From Spiroplasma endosymbiont of Poecilobothrus nobilitatus (GTDB lineage Bacteria > Bacillota_I > Bacilli_A > Mycoplasmatales > Mycoplasmataceae), in NCBI RefSeq assembly GCF_964030655.1, contig NZ_OZ034915.1, positions 124,001 to 188,000 of the forward strand: a stretch of 64,000 bases of DNA. The letters are read 5' to 3'. Below, one piece after another: positions 1 to 11,524 of the stretch. Position numbers and translations under genes: made by a program. Under the pieces are notes generated by a model that saw nothing but the letters and a program-made list of their open reading frames with translations, had not been told where the DNA came from and ran no database searches. Every line of letters begins with the position of its first letter. The first letter of the stretch is position 1.

Positions 1-368
1 TTAGATATTTTTAATCGTGGAATATCAATTTTCATATCTACTTTGGGTTTACTACTGGCTACAAACATACCTTGAATTCCATGAGTAAATAAAGGTGTTA
101 ATAATATTGCAATTCCATTACCTCAATATTGTCCATAATTATACCAATTAATATCATCTTTAATTGCATTAATCATTCCATATTCCAATCAACAATTTAA
201 TGCTAAAAATATTAATGTATAAAAACTAACTACTCAACTACGAATTTTATATTTTCTTTCTCAATCTCTAATATCTTTATGAGTTCAATTATAAGTTGGA
301 ATAGGGTCTTTTTTAAATCAATTTCAAGGTAAGGCATCCTTTAATCAAGTTGTTTTATCTTGTTTCAT
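1..368 (-). CDS. Phage membrane protein, partial (3' end outside window)
   Basis: This is the N-terminal ~122 residues of the 193-aa membrane protein found complete at 34522-35103 in prophage B. Alignment by eye shows the same Trp-rich basic start (MKQDKTTWLK) and the same two hydrophobic segments, so the reading frame is secure. The start codon is the ATG whose complement lies at 366-368, downstream of the receptor-binding gene as in B, although here the two genes do not overlap (stop of that gene at 386). The visible part has no stop. Function is unknown. The position after the receptor-binding gene and the membrane segments make a role in host exit or entry possible, which is inference. 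Confidence 0.7.
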
Positions 369-385
369 TAATTAAAAATCCCTTT

Positions 386-1408
386 CTAAATTACTCTTTT
401 TCTTTCAATGTGTAGACCAGTAATTGTTCCGTCTGTCCCACCTGTGCGTATATCAAAAATTCCGTCATCGTCTAATTCTACACGATGAGAAAATTTATTT
501 TCTAAATCAAATGATCCAACAGTTATTTTTTCTATAAAATTTTTGTATGTTGATAAATAATAATTATTTTGCATACTTGTTTTAATTCAAATATTGTATT
601 TATAATTTTCTTTATCTCAATCTTGTATTTGATAATCATACCTTGTTTTATCTAAATCACTAGTATCAACAATTTCTCAATCTGAAATATTTGTTTTTCA
701 AACACCGTTTTCTTCATAAATAGTATCATTATCAAATGGAACTATTAATTTAATATATTCGTTATAATCAATTTTAGAAAAATCATCAATAGTTGGATAA
801 GTAATATTTATTGAATTATCTGTTTGTAATCGTTCTTTTAATCAAAATAATAATGTTGGATAAAAAGTTTTTTTACTAATATGTTTATATTCTTCTTCTC
901 ATGGATTAGCATAATTATCTAAACTATAATTATAAGGTCTAGATACTGTTTTACTAGATATAATATCAATTATTTCACCCGCTAATTTTAAAGCATTTTT
1001 AACATCACGAGTAATATTTTCATTAGCTTCTGGATCATTAGTTTGTGAATAAGCAACTCCACCTTGCGAAAATGAAGCACTACCAGTTAAATCATTAACT
1101 CCTTTTGGTAAATATCAATTAATAACTGCTAATAAACAAGCAGATTGAATATAACTTAATCATTTATCATATTCAATTAAACTAGTATTATCTTTTTTAA
1201 CTCAGGGAAATAAATCTTTTTTATTTATTTTATCGGAAATTGTTCCGCCCGATAATCTATCCATTCATAAACTAGTTTTTAAAATAGCATTGTAAATTAA
1301 ATTATCATTATAAGCAGATTGCTTACGATCATTAATAGGTTGTCAAAGTTTACTTTTTTTAACATCTTCAACTGTTATAAATAACAAATTACTTAAATTA
1401 TTTTCCAT
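386..1408 (-). CDS. Receptor-binding / tail-fibre protein, prophage A version (340 aa)
   Basis: Open reading frame of 340 residues with TGA read as Trp; a segmented reading with TGA as stop would wrongly split it near 574. Residues 1 to about 235 are nearly identical to the 503-aa protein at 33024-34535 in prophage B. After the shared stretch around NDTIYEENG the sequences diverge completely, and this version ends with a short Gly-rich domain near residues 318-328 (DIRTGGTDG). Shared N-terminus with exchangeable C-terminus is the usual layout of phage receptor-binding proteins, with the N-terminus docking on the virion. It starts inside the end of the 312-aa gene (overlap 1398-1408), as in B. 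Unlike most large genes of prophage A it has no stop. Assignment as receptor-binding protein is inference from layout and from the fibre-like motif in the B homologue. Confidence 0.65.
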
Positions 1409-2336
1409 ATAAAACACCCCTTAATTGATTACGATATTTATTTTTTAAATTAGATGGTTTATAACTATTAATATTTATTCGTTTTTTATTAATTTCCTTA
1501 ATAGATTTATTAACCTTATAAAATTTATTATTAACTGGTGTTTTATATAAATTCTTAATATTTTTAACATCACTTCGGCGTTTTCGATACCATTTTTTAT
1601 TATTAATTTAACCAGCAAAATTAAAATTAAAATGCCCAATCTTTAAATTATTAATAAACTTTTTAATTTGATTTAATTTTTGAATAGTTGGTAATGTTAA
1701 TTTAATATTTCCTTTTGGATATTTTTCTTTTATTTCTTTTGGTAATCGTTTTTTAATATAATCTCTTAAATGACTAGGTAATCATTTTATTAATCAATAA
1801 CGCCAAAATAAGGTTCCTGCATTAGAAACAGCATTACTTAATAATTTTCATATTTCAACTGGAACACCAGGATAAACATAAGGTCCATAAAACTTAGGTT
1901 GTTTTGCTGTTTTTGTATATATTAAAATAGTTAAATTACCTGTTAAAGTTAACTTATTTGTAATATTAAACATGCCACTATCAAGTCAACTACTATTTAA
2001 AGGTTGTTAATTAGTATTTAAATAATTTTCATTTTTAAATTGTTCTCTATTTTTAATATTATTATCTTTTTCTAATTGACTTAATATTTGTTGTATTTCT
2101 TTTTTATGACCTTTTTTAATTAAATCTAAATAAGTAAAGGGATTTAATCACTGATAAATATCTTCAACTTTATTTGTAATTTTATTATATTTACTAGTAA
2201 TATAATTAATTGGCTTTAATACATTATTTTTAACTTGATTAACTCTATTAATTAAATTAACAAATTTACTTATTAAAGGTTTATTTTCTAAATTAGTTAC
2301 TAATAAAGTTAAAATTCGTAATATTAATAAATTCAT
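1398..2336 (-). pseudogene. Broken copy of the 312-aa virion protein gene
   Basis: Same length (313 codons, no net indel) as the intact homologue at 32096-33034. Two in-frame stops are seen: TAA at 2007-2009 where B has TGA (Trp), and TAA at 1608-1610 where B has GAA (Glu). The protein follows the capsid gene and may be a collar, connector or tail component, but no motif allows a firm call. It has a hydrophobic N-terminus (MNLLILR) and a very basic C-terminal third. Confidence 0.8.
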
Positions 2337-2402
2337 TTTTAAATTTAAACTTCTTTCATTAATTTAATAATTTTATTTTATAATTTATAAAATTTTAAGT
2401 TT

Positions 2403-2672
2403 TCATTTACAAATTAAATTATTTTTTTCACCAGTAAACAACCCTTTGCCCTTATTGGTTAAAGTGATTTTTAATGTAAAGGTTGCTGATAAATCTGAAC
2501 TGGGTAATTTAACTTTTCTACCATCTTGATTGGTAAAAACAATATAATCTAATTCTAAATTGTTAAAATTTATTTGCTGTTTTAATTTTTTAATTAAAGT
2601 TAATTTAAATAAATCAATATTTCTATTTGTTTCAAATGCTACATTTTGTAATTTACTAATATCTATTCGCAA
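2403..2672 (-). CDS. Small ORF specific to prophage A, possible capsid-decoration module
   Basis: An 89-codon frame lying between the capsid and 312-aa genes and absent from prophage B, where those genes are only 6 bp apart. The only upstream start in frame is TTG at 2672 and no clear ribosome-binding site precedes it, so it could be the relic of a longer gene or an extension of the capsid region. Its sequence (a helix-like KLTLIKKLKQQ segment, then ITLTNKG strands) resembles the small Ig-like modules that mollicute surface proteins repeat. That resemblance is an impression rather than a demonstrated homology. Confidence 0.35.
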   Translation of the reverse strand: MRIDISKLQNVAFETNRNIDLFKLTLIKKLKQQINFNNLELDYIVFTNQDGRKVKLPSSDLSATFTLKITLTNKGKGLFTGEKNNLICK

Positions 2673-2680
2673 TGGCGGGT

Positions 2681-3994
2681 TTACTTCTTTTTTGCCGCAG
2701 GCATATCAATATTCATTCCGTCACTCTGACCAGCAGCGTTATTTTTTCCACGAACAACAACCGATACTTGTTTTGGTGAAGACATATCTCCTGGAGGATT
2801 TGATGTTAAAAGATTAATTTCAAAATCATTTTCAGTTAAGCTATTTTTAATTTTTTTAACTTCAATTAATGTATTGGGAGTTAGTGCCTCTATAACTTCT
2901 CTTGTTTGTACTTCTGTTAGTTCTTCTACTTTAAATTCTTTTGGGGCTGGTATTTTTGGTAATATTTTTAAATCTGGTTTTGATGGGTCTGGATTAGGAT
3001 TAATTTCATAATCAATTGGAACTCTAAATGTTTTGTTTAAGTTATCATATGCCTTTTTAATTTCATCTTGTGTTGGTTGTTTTTCTAGAATAATTTTACA
3101 TGTTTTAGGATATAAAATAGTTGGTGTTGCATATTGCACTTTGCCAATTCATTTCGGGTTAGCAGTATCATTATCTAAAACTTGTTGAATAGTATCCATA
3201 TTAATTGGATATGATCAAACTTGTTTATTAATAATTAAACCATTTACATTATTAAAATTATAACCTTTATCGCGGCTAACTTGTCCTTTTGTATATGTTT
3301 TTTCTAAATGAAAACTTTTTGATACTGGAATTCCCATTGCTGTATTTTAATATAATTCACCATTAACCATTGCTTTTAATTGCGCTTGTGAACCAATTAC
3401 TTTTAAATAAGCGGGTGTTAATCCTAAATATGCACGTCGTCCTAAAACCATAAACATTTTATCTGTTGGCAAACCAAAATATAAATTACTAATTTGATTT
3501 GTTAATTCAATCAAATTTTCATTCAATGTAAAGAATGCTTTATTTGCATCATCTGCATTTTCTGCTGTATAACTACGAAATGGAATTACTTCATATTGAC
3601 CATCTGCTAAACAATAATCATAAATATCCTGAATTAATTCACATTATAAATTAACAAATTTATTCTGTACAACACTAGGAATAGCATCAGCAATAACACC
3701 ATTTTTAATATTTTGTTCTATTAATGCTAAATCAAATGCCTCATTCATTAATTTTAAATTAAATCTCTTATCAATAGGAACTGGAATTCTTGTTAATCCC
3801 ATAGTTTGAGTTGTCCCGCCATTTGGTAATCAAGCAACTTGTTATGCTGTTGCTGTTGCATATTGCATAATACTTGCATATTCGTTATATAAAGGTCCGC
3901 ACAATAAAGCATTAACCATATCAACATATGCTTTTTGATCTATTGTATTACCTTGTAATGTAAAAGGCACTTGTGGCAAATTAATTGTTGCCAT
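2681..3994 (-). pseudogene. Major capsid protein gene with three nonsense codons
   Basis: 438 codons, in frame throughout, closely matching the intact capsid gene at 30719-32089 over about the first 340 codons. Three in-frame TAA codons replace GAA of the B copy: in GCA-ACA-GCA-TAA-CAA near 3844, in GTT-AAT-TTA-TAA near 3648, and in TTA-TAT-TAA near 3349. All three are G to T changes on the coding strand. The C-terminal ~100 residues are unrelated in detail to B and are Pro/Lys-rich (ILPKIPAPKEF), ending in AAKKK. Full-length protein cannot be made without suppression. Confidence 0.85.
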
Positions 3995-4010
3995 AATATT
4001 CACTCCTTAA

Positions 4011-4472
4011 TTATCTAAGGTTTTTAAGTGTATAATCAGTTAATTTTTTAATTTCCTCAGGTGTATAGGCACCTTTTTCTTTAATAGTTTAAATTTCATC
4101 ATTCTTATTTTCAACCGAATTTCCAATCATTTCTTTAATAAAATTAGCAGGTGAAACTGATGGTTGTTCTTGTACAAACAAATCAGGTTTTAATTCTTTT
4201 AAAGTTTGCATTTTTTCAGATAAAGAACTACCACTAACTTTATTTAAATTAGTTTTAATATCTTCAATTTTAGTAGTTGGAACATCTTTAAATGCTTTTA
4301 ATTCATCTAATTCATTAGCAACTTTTAAATACTCTTCTTTTGAAATAGTATCTTTTCGTTTTTGTATACCGTCAATAATTTGTTTTGTTTCATTATGAAA
4401 TTCATTTAAAATATTATCTGCTATTTTTTCACTTAAACCTTGTTCTATTAATTGTTCTTTTGTAAGTGCCAT
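4011..4472 (-). pseudogene. Scaffold-like gene truncated by nonsense
   Basis: Homologue of the 153-aa protein at 30242-30703. The frame is intact except for TAA at 4089-4091 where B has GAA (D-E-I-E-I becomes D-E-I-stop). This removes the last ~25 residues, including the conserved end YTPEEIKKLTDYTLKNLR, which is still legible after the stop. Acidic, helical, and placed directly before the capsid gene, as scaffolding proteins usually are. The start is ATG at 4472-4470 with an AGGAG-like box upstream. A longer reading from 4544 has no support in B. Confidence 0.75.
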
Positions 4473-4741
4473 TTTATAAACCTCTCTTTTTTTATTCTTG
4501 TTCGAATAACAAGTCAGCATAAGTCTTTTTAAGGCGGAAAGCATAAACCGTAAATTACTTTTTTGTTAAAAGGATAAACCATTACAAATATTATATACTA
4601 TTATTTTACTAATGCAAATATTAATATATAAATAATAATCTCTCACTAAACTTAATATATTTGATTGCTAATTTGCCCCTTAAAATGTGTAAAAAGAGTT
4701 ATTTTTAAAGATAAAATTATTAAAACAATTTATAATTTTGC

Positions 4742-4819
4742 TTGTATATATATATATATATATAATGCAGATAGATCTTGATAAAAAGTTTCAAGGTTAA
4801 GAAAAGGAGAAAAACAAGC
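4742..4819 (+). promoter_or_regulatory. Cargo-cassette leader with (TA)10 tract
   Basis: A run of ten TA dinucleotides (about 4745-4764) is followed by a conserved segment containing AGATCTTGATAAAAAGTTTC and then AAGGAG before the cargo start at 4820. The same leader is found on the minus strand before the cargo gene of prophage B (29937-30010), with a shorter TA tract of about seven and a half units. The cargo coding sequences themselves differ after the signal peptide, so conservation of the leader points to a shared expression signal. No certain -35/-10 pair was identified. Confidence 0.6.
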
Positions 4820-5815
4820 ATGAAAAGGTTACTTAGTTTATTAAGTGTATTAACTATTAGTGGAAGTGCTGTACCAACAACAATTGCTGCTAGTCCTTAT
4901 CAAAAACAAGAAACTAAATTAGAAACGAATGAAGTAATTTTTGAAACAGATAAATTTATTTATAAAAAAATACATAAAAATGTTTCGGCAGATCTTTTTA
5001 AAAAATATTATATTGATAGTAAAGACAATATTTACTTTGTTGATATACACTGAAATTTTTATAAATTATTTGCTGGTTCAAACACAGTAAATAAAATTGA
5101 TGGAATTAAGGGAAATATTAGCAAAATTAAAATTGATAGTAAAGACAATGTTTATATTATAACTAATGTAGATGCATATAAATTATCTGCTGGTTCTACA
5201 AAGGTAATAGGAATTGACGGAATTGAAGTTACGGGTATTCATAATTATATTAATTCAATTGCCATCGATAGCATAGATAATGTTTATTTTGCAACAAATA
5301 ATGGTCTTTATTTGTTAAAACAAAGTGAAACATCTGTCACTGAAATGGGCGATACTAAAAATAAAATCATTGTTAGTGATATTGTTATTGATAAAAATGA
5401 TAAATTATTTTTAATTAATGGGCCAGAAATATATACTTTAGAAAATAAAATAAATTATAGAATTCAACACTTGGAAAAAGATTATAAATTTTTAGGACAT
5501 GATTATTTAGAAATTTATTTTGATTTTAATATTGTCCATAAAATTATAAATATTTTTATAAATAGTAAAAAAGAAGAATTCATAAAAGAATTAAAGGAAA
5601 TAATTAATCATTTAAATAAAGTAGATCATAGTGGTTGAGGCGGATCAATTACAGAATCAGATGAAAATACAATTGTTAATTTTATTTGACAACATTTTCC
5701 ATATTTTCATGAAACATATAAAAATATGGCAAAAAATCAAAAACTTATTATAAAAACAAATACAATTGGTTATTTCGATAATGAAAATGTAAATAATAGC
5801 ATTTATATAAATTAA
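4820..5815 (+). CDS. Secreted propeller-repeat protein (prophage A cargo)
   Basis: 331 residues when TGA is read as Trp. The start ATG at 4820 follows AAGGAG by about 10 bp; the upstream ATG at 4778 lies in the conserved leader and is less likely. Residues 1 to about 24 form a signal peptide (MKRLLSLLSVLTISGSAVPT), almost the same as that of the prophage B cargo. Residues ~70-190 hold about three repeats built around KIDGIKG / IDSKDNVYI / GLYLLK, the same unit that builds the N-terminal propeller of the 844-aa protein at 47111-49645. The C-terminal ~130 residues have no recognised domain. It lies against the direction of the surrounding late genes, 2 bp before a lipoprotein gene. A role at the spiroplasma or insect cell surface is inference. 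Confidence 0.75.
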
Positions 5816-5817
5816 AT

Positions 5818-6312
5818 ATGAAAAAATTATTAAGTCTTTTGGGATCAATATCATTAGTGGGAACAAGTACAACCAGTTTAGTTGCTTGTGATACAACAAC
5901 ACACTATACCGAAAAACAATTAAAAGAATTAAAAGAAAAACATAAAATAAATACTACTAACCAAGAAATCAAAGATAATCTAGAATGAATAGCACCACAA
6001 GAATTTTGATTTAATGAAATTGACAATAAGTTATATTATGTTGTGTGGCGTAATTATAAAAGTAATGGTTGAAGAATTAATAAATTTAAGAATAATAATA
6101 TTTCAATATCAATAGTAATGGATAATTATCCAAATTTAGGTAAATTTAGAGGTAGACTGCAAGTTTCTAATTCAGCTACAGATAGAATTTTATTAGAAAA
6201 TGATTATGGAACTCACTTTAAATCAATTTATCGTTGAAATTCATTAAATATACACAAACCTGATTTAGTTTTAGATGAAAATGATAATATAAAAGTTAAG
6301 CAAAAAAAATAA
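5818..6312 (+). CDS. Lipoprotein (prophage A cargo partner)
   Basis: 164-residue protein with a bacterial lipoprotein signal (MKKLLSLLGSISLVGT) and the lipobox S-L-V-A-C near residue 24, so it should be lipid-anchored on the outer face of the membrane. Close homologues are the 135-aa lipoprotein at 28398-28805 and the broken copy at 56485-56996. All share HYTEKQLKELKEKHKINTTN after the cysteine, a central variable part, and a Y-R-W-N motif near the end. It begins 2 bp after the cargo stop, so the two genes are probably one transcript ending in the hairpin at 6397-6463. Confidence 0.8.
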
Positions 6313-6396
6313 AAAATATTATTGAAAATAGTACAGAAAAAACAATTAATATGTTTTATTGACCAATTAAATAAAAATGTTATAATTAAATTAATG

Positions 6397-6463
6397 AAAG
6401 TAGAGTTGGTACCTATTTTAAAAGTAATAGGATCAGTGGTTTACAGCCTACTCTACTTTTTTT
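6397..6463. terminator. Long-stem convergent terminator
   Basis: AAAGTAGAGT at 6397-6406 pairs with ACTCTACTTT at 6450-6459, followed by more T on the plus strand. It lies between the convergent lipoprotein gene (plus) and tail gene (minus, stop at 6462), so it probably ends the cargo transcript and possibly also the late transcript. Confidence 0.6.
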
Positions 6464-9400
6464 ATCTTGGTTTAAATGTAATTTTAACTGGGCTGTCACT
6501 TCTATTTCTAATTCCCAAAACAGTTTGATTAAAGATATTTATTGTTATATTTCCATTATTTCCAAAATAATTAATAACAGAATTTTTTAATATTAACTGA
6601 GCAAATAATACTTTTGAAAATCTAATTTTTAATTTTACATCATTATTATAATATGTTTGTATATATGTTTCTTTAATTTTTTCATTAAGATTATCAAATC
6701 ATTTTGTTATTTGCAATCCAAATAAGTACTGCCAATTATTTTTTTGAATTTCATATTTATTTATATAAGAATTATCGGCTAAGCCCTTAGCAACACCAGT
6801 GGCATATTTCGTTTCAGTATCATTTACTTTTATATTTTTAGTATATAAACTTATTGTATTATCAAAATTAACTTTATCAGTTTGTGATGCACCAGTTTGT
6901 ATTAAAATCATTTTATCTAATGAACCTAAATTATCTGTACATCCATTACTACCTCCATTTAAATTAATATTTCTATTAGGAATAAAGTTTTCTATATTTG
7001 GAACTGCACATTAAACTTGTAAATTACCTAAATTACTTATTTCAATAGTTTTATAAGCATCTTGAAATTTACTGATACTTTGAATAGTTGAGTCAATTTG
7101 TTTTAAATCAATTTCTATTTCATAATATGCTTCATTAAATTCATCAGAAAATAAATTAATATAATAATCTGTACTTTTTTTATTTTTACATTGTGATTGT
7201 GCTGTAATTTTAGTTTTTAATGGTAGTACTACATTAGAAGGCATAATATCTTTTGTATATGGTTTATAGTTATATGGAACTGGTGGTAATACATATTTAG
7301 GATAATTAAAGGTTAGTAATTCATAATCATGTGGTAATAAGAAACTTGTTTTATAATTAGTTGTCATATCGCGTAAATAATTATTTAATGTACTTTTTGT
7401 TTTACCACGAAAGCTTCATACTGATAAGCGTAAATAATCTTCTTCATTATTAGTATAAGGGTTATCAGCATAAAATATAATTTCAAAATTACCTTTATAT
7501 AGTGCTTGGATTGAAAACATATCAATTATATAACTACAATTTGTACCATCTGCTGTTTGTAAGAATTCTAGATCATTATCTTGTTCACTATTACTAACTG
7601 GCGTTTGAGCATCAAGTGCTTTGGTTTTTTCATTAATTAAATAAACTCGGTTAGTTTTTTCATTTAATTGTTTTAAATTATAAGTTGAATAAACTAATTC
7701 TTTTGTTGGTTTACCATCCTTATTTAAAATAGTACCTTTTAATTTATCAGTTAATAAAGTAGTAAACCCTAAACTGGTAGCATTTGCTCCAAAGATAGCA
7801 CCAACTTTGTCATTACCTTGTTCTCTAAATATTTCAAATGGTAAATAACCTTTACCTTGGGCATTATCGCCTCAAAATGCATCATTATAAAAACTATAAA
7901 TATTAGCACTCATAAAACCATTAAGTCATTGAAAATTAGGTCAAGTTTTTTCATCTTGGTTAATTACTAATCCTCAGGGAATACCAAACGAAATAAAGTT
8001 TAAGAATTTACCAACTCCACCTGGTATCGTAAAAGGATTAAATACTAATTTTTGTGTATATTTTAAAGGTAATACTGTAATTTGACGATTAATAAAATTA
8101 TTCATATTTAAAATATCTCAAATATTACATGCACCCATTTTATTATATTCAATTTGAACTTGTCCTACTGTATTACCAAATTCATCTTTTCTTCTAAAAT
8201 AAGATGATGCTTGGGTACTAATGATATTATCAACTGTACCACCATTTACTTTTATTTTGCTTGGTGGTGTTATTTTTCAATCTTTAGACCAATAAAATTT
8301 AGAATCTTTATTTTCTTTATGAATATTTCTACCAACAGTATAATTAGTTGCTGATGTAGTAGAAGGGTCAGTTATAACAATACCTTCACTATTTTTTTGC
8401 TTTCAAAAATCATATCTACTTTCCATATCTGTTTTTCAATCTTTATAACCAGTTATCATAGTTGGTTGAATCCCTTGAATGTTATATCAACTTACTTTGG
8501 GTGAAGCACAAGTGTTTATTTTATCGGGGGGGGGGAGCAGGAAACATGTTATACATTAATAAATCGCGTGAATTCATTACTTTTTTATTAAATTGACCTT
8601 TAATAATTGGCCGCCCAATAACTGGCATATCAAAAAAGAACGGATTACCATAAAATTTAACTGCCATTGCTCTAACACCCGGGTCTTTTAATAAAATATC
8701 ATCTAATTCAATAATTTCCGCATTTGTCTTTTCATCATAAGTTATCTTAGGAAAACAATATCCTTCACCTGGTGCTGATGTTTGAATAAACTGTCTAACA
8801 GATAAACCACTATTACTAATTTTGTCATTAATACTTGAAAAAGTAATTTCTTGTCATAAAAAACTACCATCTCATGGCAAATAATAATTAATAACATTTG
8901 ATGGATATAATCATTGTCTATCTTGGGGTGCAGTATTTATATTACCACCACCAATATTTAAACAACGATCATTAAATACAGTATAAAAATTATAATAATC
9001 ATTAATATTTAATTTATTTACATCTTCATCTAAAATTAATAAAGTATATTGTCTTTCGGTTGATTGCTGTGTAAATACTTGTTCAAATTTGGCTTAACCA
9101 AATTGAATTGAACTTCTATCATCAATCATATAAGCATCTCAATGTTTACCAACTTTAACTTCTTTTGTATAAAAGTTATCCGCTTTATTACCGTTATTAA
9201 TAAAATAACTTAATTTATATTGGTTTAAGTATTCTAACATTTTATTAATATCATAAATATTTTCACCATCAATTAATTTTCAATAAACATTGCTATTTTC
9301 ATCTTTTAATTTCATCACAAAAGGCGTTTCATTATTTGCTCAGATTGTTAAATTAACTGGTTGTTTATTAAAATCATCAATTTTTAATAATTTTATTTAT

Positions 9401-9675
9401 TCACCTTTATATTTTTGAACTATTTTTAAACTATTTTGCCATTGAGCAATAGTACTTTCCATGTTATCAAATATTATTGAATAACTACCATAATCACTTG
9501 GTTTAGCATTATTAGGTTTTCAACCTGTTTCAGTATCAGGAATATATGAACTATAAACATTAAAAGGAAATACCATCCAATGTCGATTATCTCGTATATT
9601 TTCTCTGATATCTATTAAAGTATCGTGGGCTTGTCTTCTTAATTCTTCTATAACTCCTGGGTTAATTCTACTCAT
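6462..9675 (-). pseudogene. Broken large tail/virion protein gene
   Basis: Counterpart of the intact 1082-aa gene at 25064-28312. Starts at ATG 9675 four bases after the portal stop. At least two in-frame stops are present: TAA after K-Y-K-G-E near 9398 and TAA in place of GAA in Q-F-G-E-A near 9095. A run of ten G (8526-8535, C on the coding strand) replaces the six bases CCACCT of B, giving a +4 frameshift. The C-terminal third is open in separate frames (for example 7011-7367) but is interrupted by a further stop near 7013. Clearly non-functional as a single protein. Confidence 0.85.
8526..8535. repeat. Homopolymer tract G10
   Basis: Ten consecutive G on the plus strand in an otherwise strongly AT-rich region, inside the broken tail gene. 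The prophage B gene has CCTGCTCCACCTGAT at this place and no tract. Such a tract is prone to slipped-strand length change. Confidence 0.9.
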
Positions 9676-9678
9676 TTT

Positions 9679-11253
9679 TTAATTCTCCTTTATTTCTGTT
9701 CTACCTTGTAAGGCGTTTTGATTATTACCAGTTTCATCATATTTCATTAATTTATTATTATGTTCTATTTCTTTGGCTTGCATTTTATCTTGTCATGCTT
9801 ATACTTTTTCAAAATATTTAGTTGCTTCTAATTCATCAATATTATCATATTCAGTTATGGCTCTAATTGGTTCCATTGTGCCATTATCTAATCTAGCAGT
9901 AATTAATTCATTTTGTCGCATTTAGTCAATCAAACTAGCACTAATAAAATCGATAGCATTACAAAAGTTGAGATTTTACAAAAAAATATAAATAAAAACA
10001 ACTAAACAAATTAAATAAATTTACTAAAAACCTAATATTAAGCATTTTTTTTGCATTACTTAATTAATAAGTAAATTTAATTTTGTTTGTTATACTTACA
10101 AACCTCAACTTTTTTCTTACTATCATAAAATCAAAACCATAGGGGCGTTCACCATTTATATCTCATAAACCATAATATTTTAAAACTGTATCAAACATCT
10201 TAGTATAATATTGCTTACGATATGCTTGTAAATATGCTTTTTTTTCTAAGTCTTTTGTCTTAGTTAATAATGATTGTGTTTTATTTTGGTCATTATCTGA
10301 TTTATCACCAAATGGACTAGAAAAATGACATGCTAAATATACTTGTTCAATAATTGCTTTTTGATCTTCCATATATGTTTCTAAAGTTGGGGTACCTTGT
10401 ACTACTTGTAAAGATTGTGATAATTGACCATCTAATGCTGATTGACCTGACTGAATAAAAATATCATCAAAAGCATCTTGTGATACTTTTTTATTGCCTT
10501 TGTGTTATAAGCGGTCATTAAATCATCATCTAATATCCCATATCAATGCGTACGATTTGCTCATCTTTCTTTTGATTTAATATTAAAACTATCTTCTAAA
10601 TCAAATTGTAATTTATAACAATTAGCCATAGTAGGTCATGGGTTTAATGTAGTTGAAGTAGATAAAAATAAAGGATTAGGTTCATTAATCATTTCCCAAA
10701 AAGGGACTATGCCTAATTTGTTTTTAAATTCTTGTACTAAAACAGGTTTAACATCATCTTTAATTTGTGTTTTACTTTGTCCAACAACTACCTCATTATT
10801 TTTAGGTCAACCTTTAATAACAATTTTATCTTTTGTACAAATTAAATTTAAAATAAAACCACTATCTGATTGATGATAATTTAATCAAATATCAGCACCT
10901 TGTTCAATTTCATTTATTTTTCTTACGCGTGATGTAAAGTTAAAAGGGTTAATTCATAAATCAATATTACCATCACTAGTTTCTAATAAACCAAAAATAG
11001 TTTTGCCCATTAAACTTACGGTTAATTCATTTTTATCTAATTTTTCTTTTATTTTATAAGTTTCATATCATCAATTTAATTTTTCTAAAATGTCTTTACG
11101 ATGAGACTTAAATAAAATATCTTTACCATTTACTAATCGCATTTGATGGCGAGCAATAATATTTGTTAAATTAATTGTTCAATCATAATTATAAAATTTT
11201 AAAACACTATTAATATCATTTAAGTTTGGTAAACTAGGGAAAGTATTATTCAT
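9679..11253 (-). pseudogene. Broken portal protein gene with an inserted 173-bp element
   Basis: Counterpart of the 463-aa portal at 23669-25060. Damage seen against B: a 2-bp insertion after M-T-A-Y-N near 10507 shifts the frame; a 173-bp inverted-repeat element is inserted at 9952-10124; TAA replaces CAA in I-D-Q-M-R near 9922; and TAA replaces GAA in K-V-E-A-W near 9800. The start ATG at 11253 overlaps the end of the 92-aa gene by 8 bp, as in B. Confidence 0.85.
9952..10124. mobile_element. 173-bp MITE-like element with 8-bp target duplication
   Basis: The sequence interrupts the portal gene precisely: ATAAAATC at 9944-9951 is repeated at 10125-10132, and removal restores the B sequence. 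The ends are imperfect inverted repeats: GATAGCATTACAAAAGTTGA on the left and, read inward from the right, GATAGTAAGAAAAAAGTTGA. It encodes nothing. A partial relative occurs at 50077-50150. An 8-bp duplication is typical of IS1595-type transposases, and a zinc-ribbon transposase remnant of that kind occurs at 40037-40609, so it could be the mobilising family; that link is inference. Confidence 0.85.
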
Positions 11254-11524
11254 TGTTATTTTGCTCCTTTAATTTTAAGATAAGTGCATAATTAATAATA
11301 TTTACTGTTAATAAATTTGGTTCATTTGCTAAAACTTGAACACATACTTTAACTTTTTGATATTGTTTAATATATTCGTTATATAAATTTAATTTACATA
11401 TTGCGATATTATCTTTTTTTAATTCTTGACAAAGTATTTTTTTAACTTGTCCACAAACAGACATATAAGGTCTTTTTGCATTTATTACACGCTCATCATG
11501 TATTACATAAATATCTTTTTTCAT
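11246..11524 (-). CDS. Conserved 92-aa phage protein (prophage A copy)
   Basis: 92 residues, differing from the copy at 23398-23676 at only a handful of positions and free of stops. The start chosen is the ATG at 11524-11522, which overlaps the TerL stop; an in-frame ATG further upstream lies inside TerL and lacks the AGGGAG box. The protein is basic with several Cys (VCGQVKKILCQEL) but has no recognised domain. Location between TerL and portal suggests a head-assembly or packaging accessory. Confidence 0.65.
   Translation of the reverse strand: MKKDIYVIHDERVINAKRPYMSVCGQVKKILCQELKKDNIAICKLNLYNEYIKQYQKVKVCVQVLANEPNLLTVNIINYALILKLKEQNNNE

Noticed and set aside
386-574. Separate 62-aa gene at the left end
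   Set aside because: It is the C-terminal part of the 340-aa receptor-binding protein; the apparent break is a TGA codon, which is Trp in this organism.
4778-4819. Upstream ATG start for the prophage A cargo gene
   Set aside because: It lies in the conserved leader. The second ATG at 4820 has the AAGGAG box and begins the standard signal peptide, as in prophage B.
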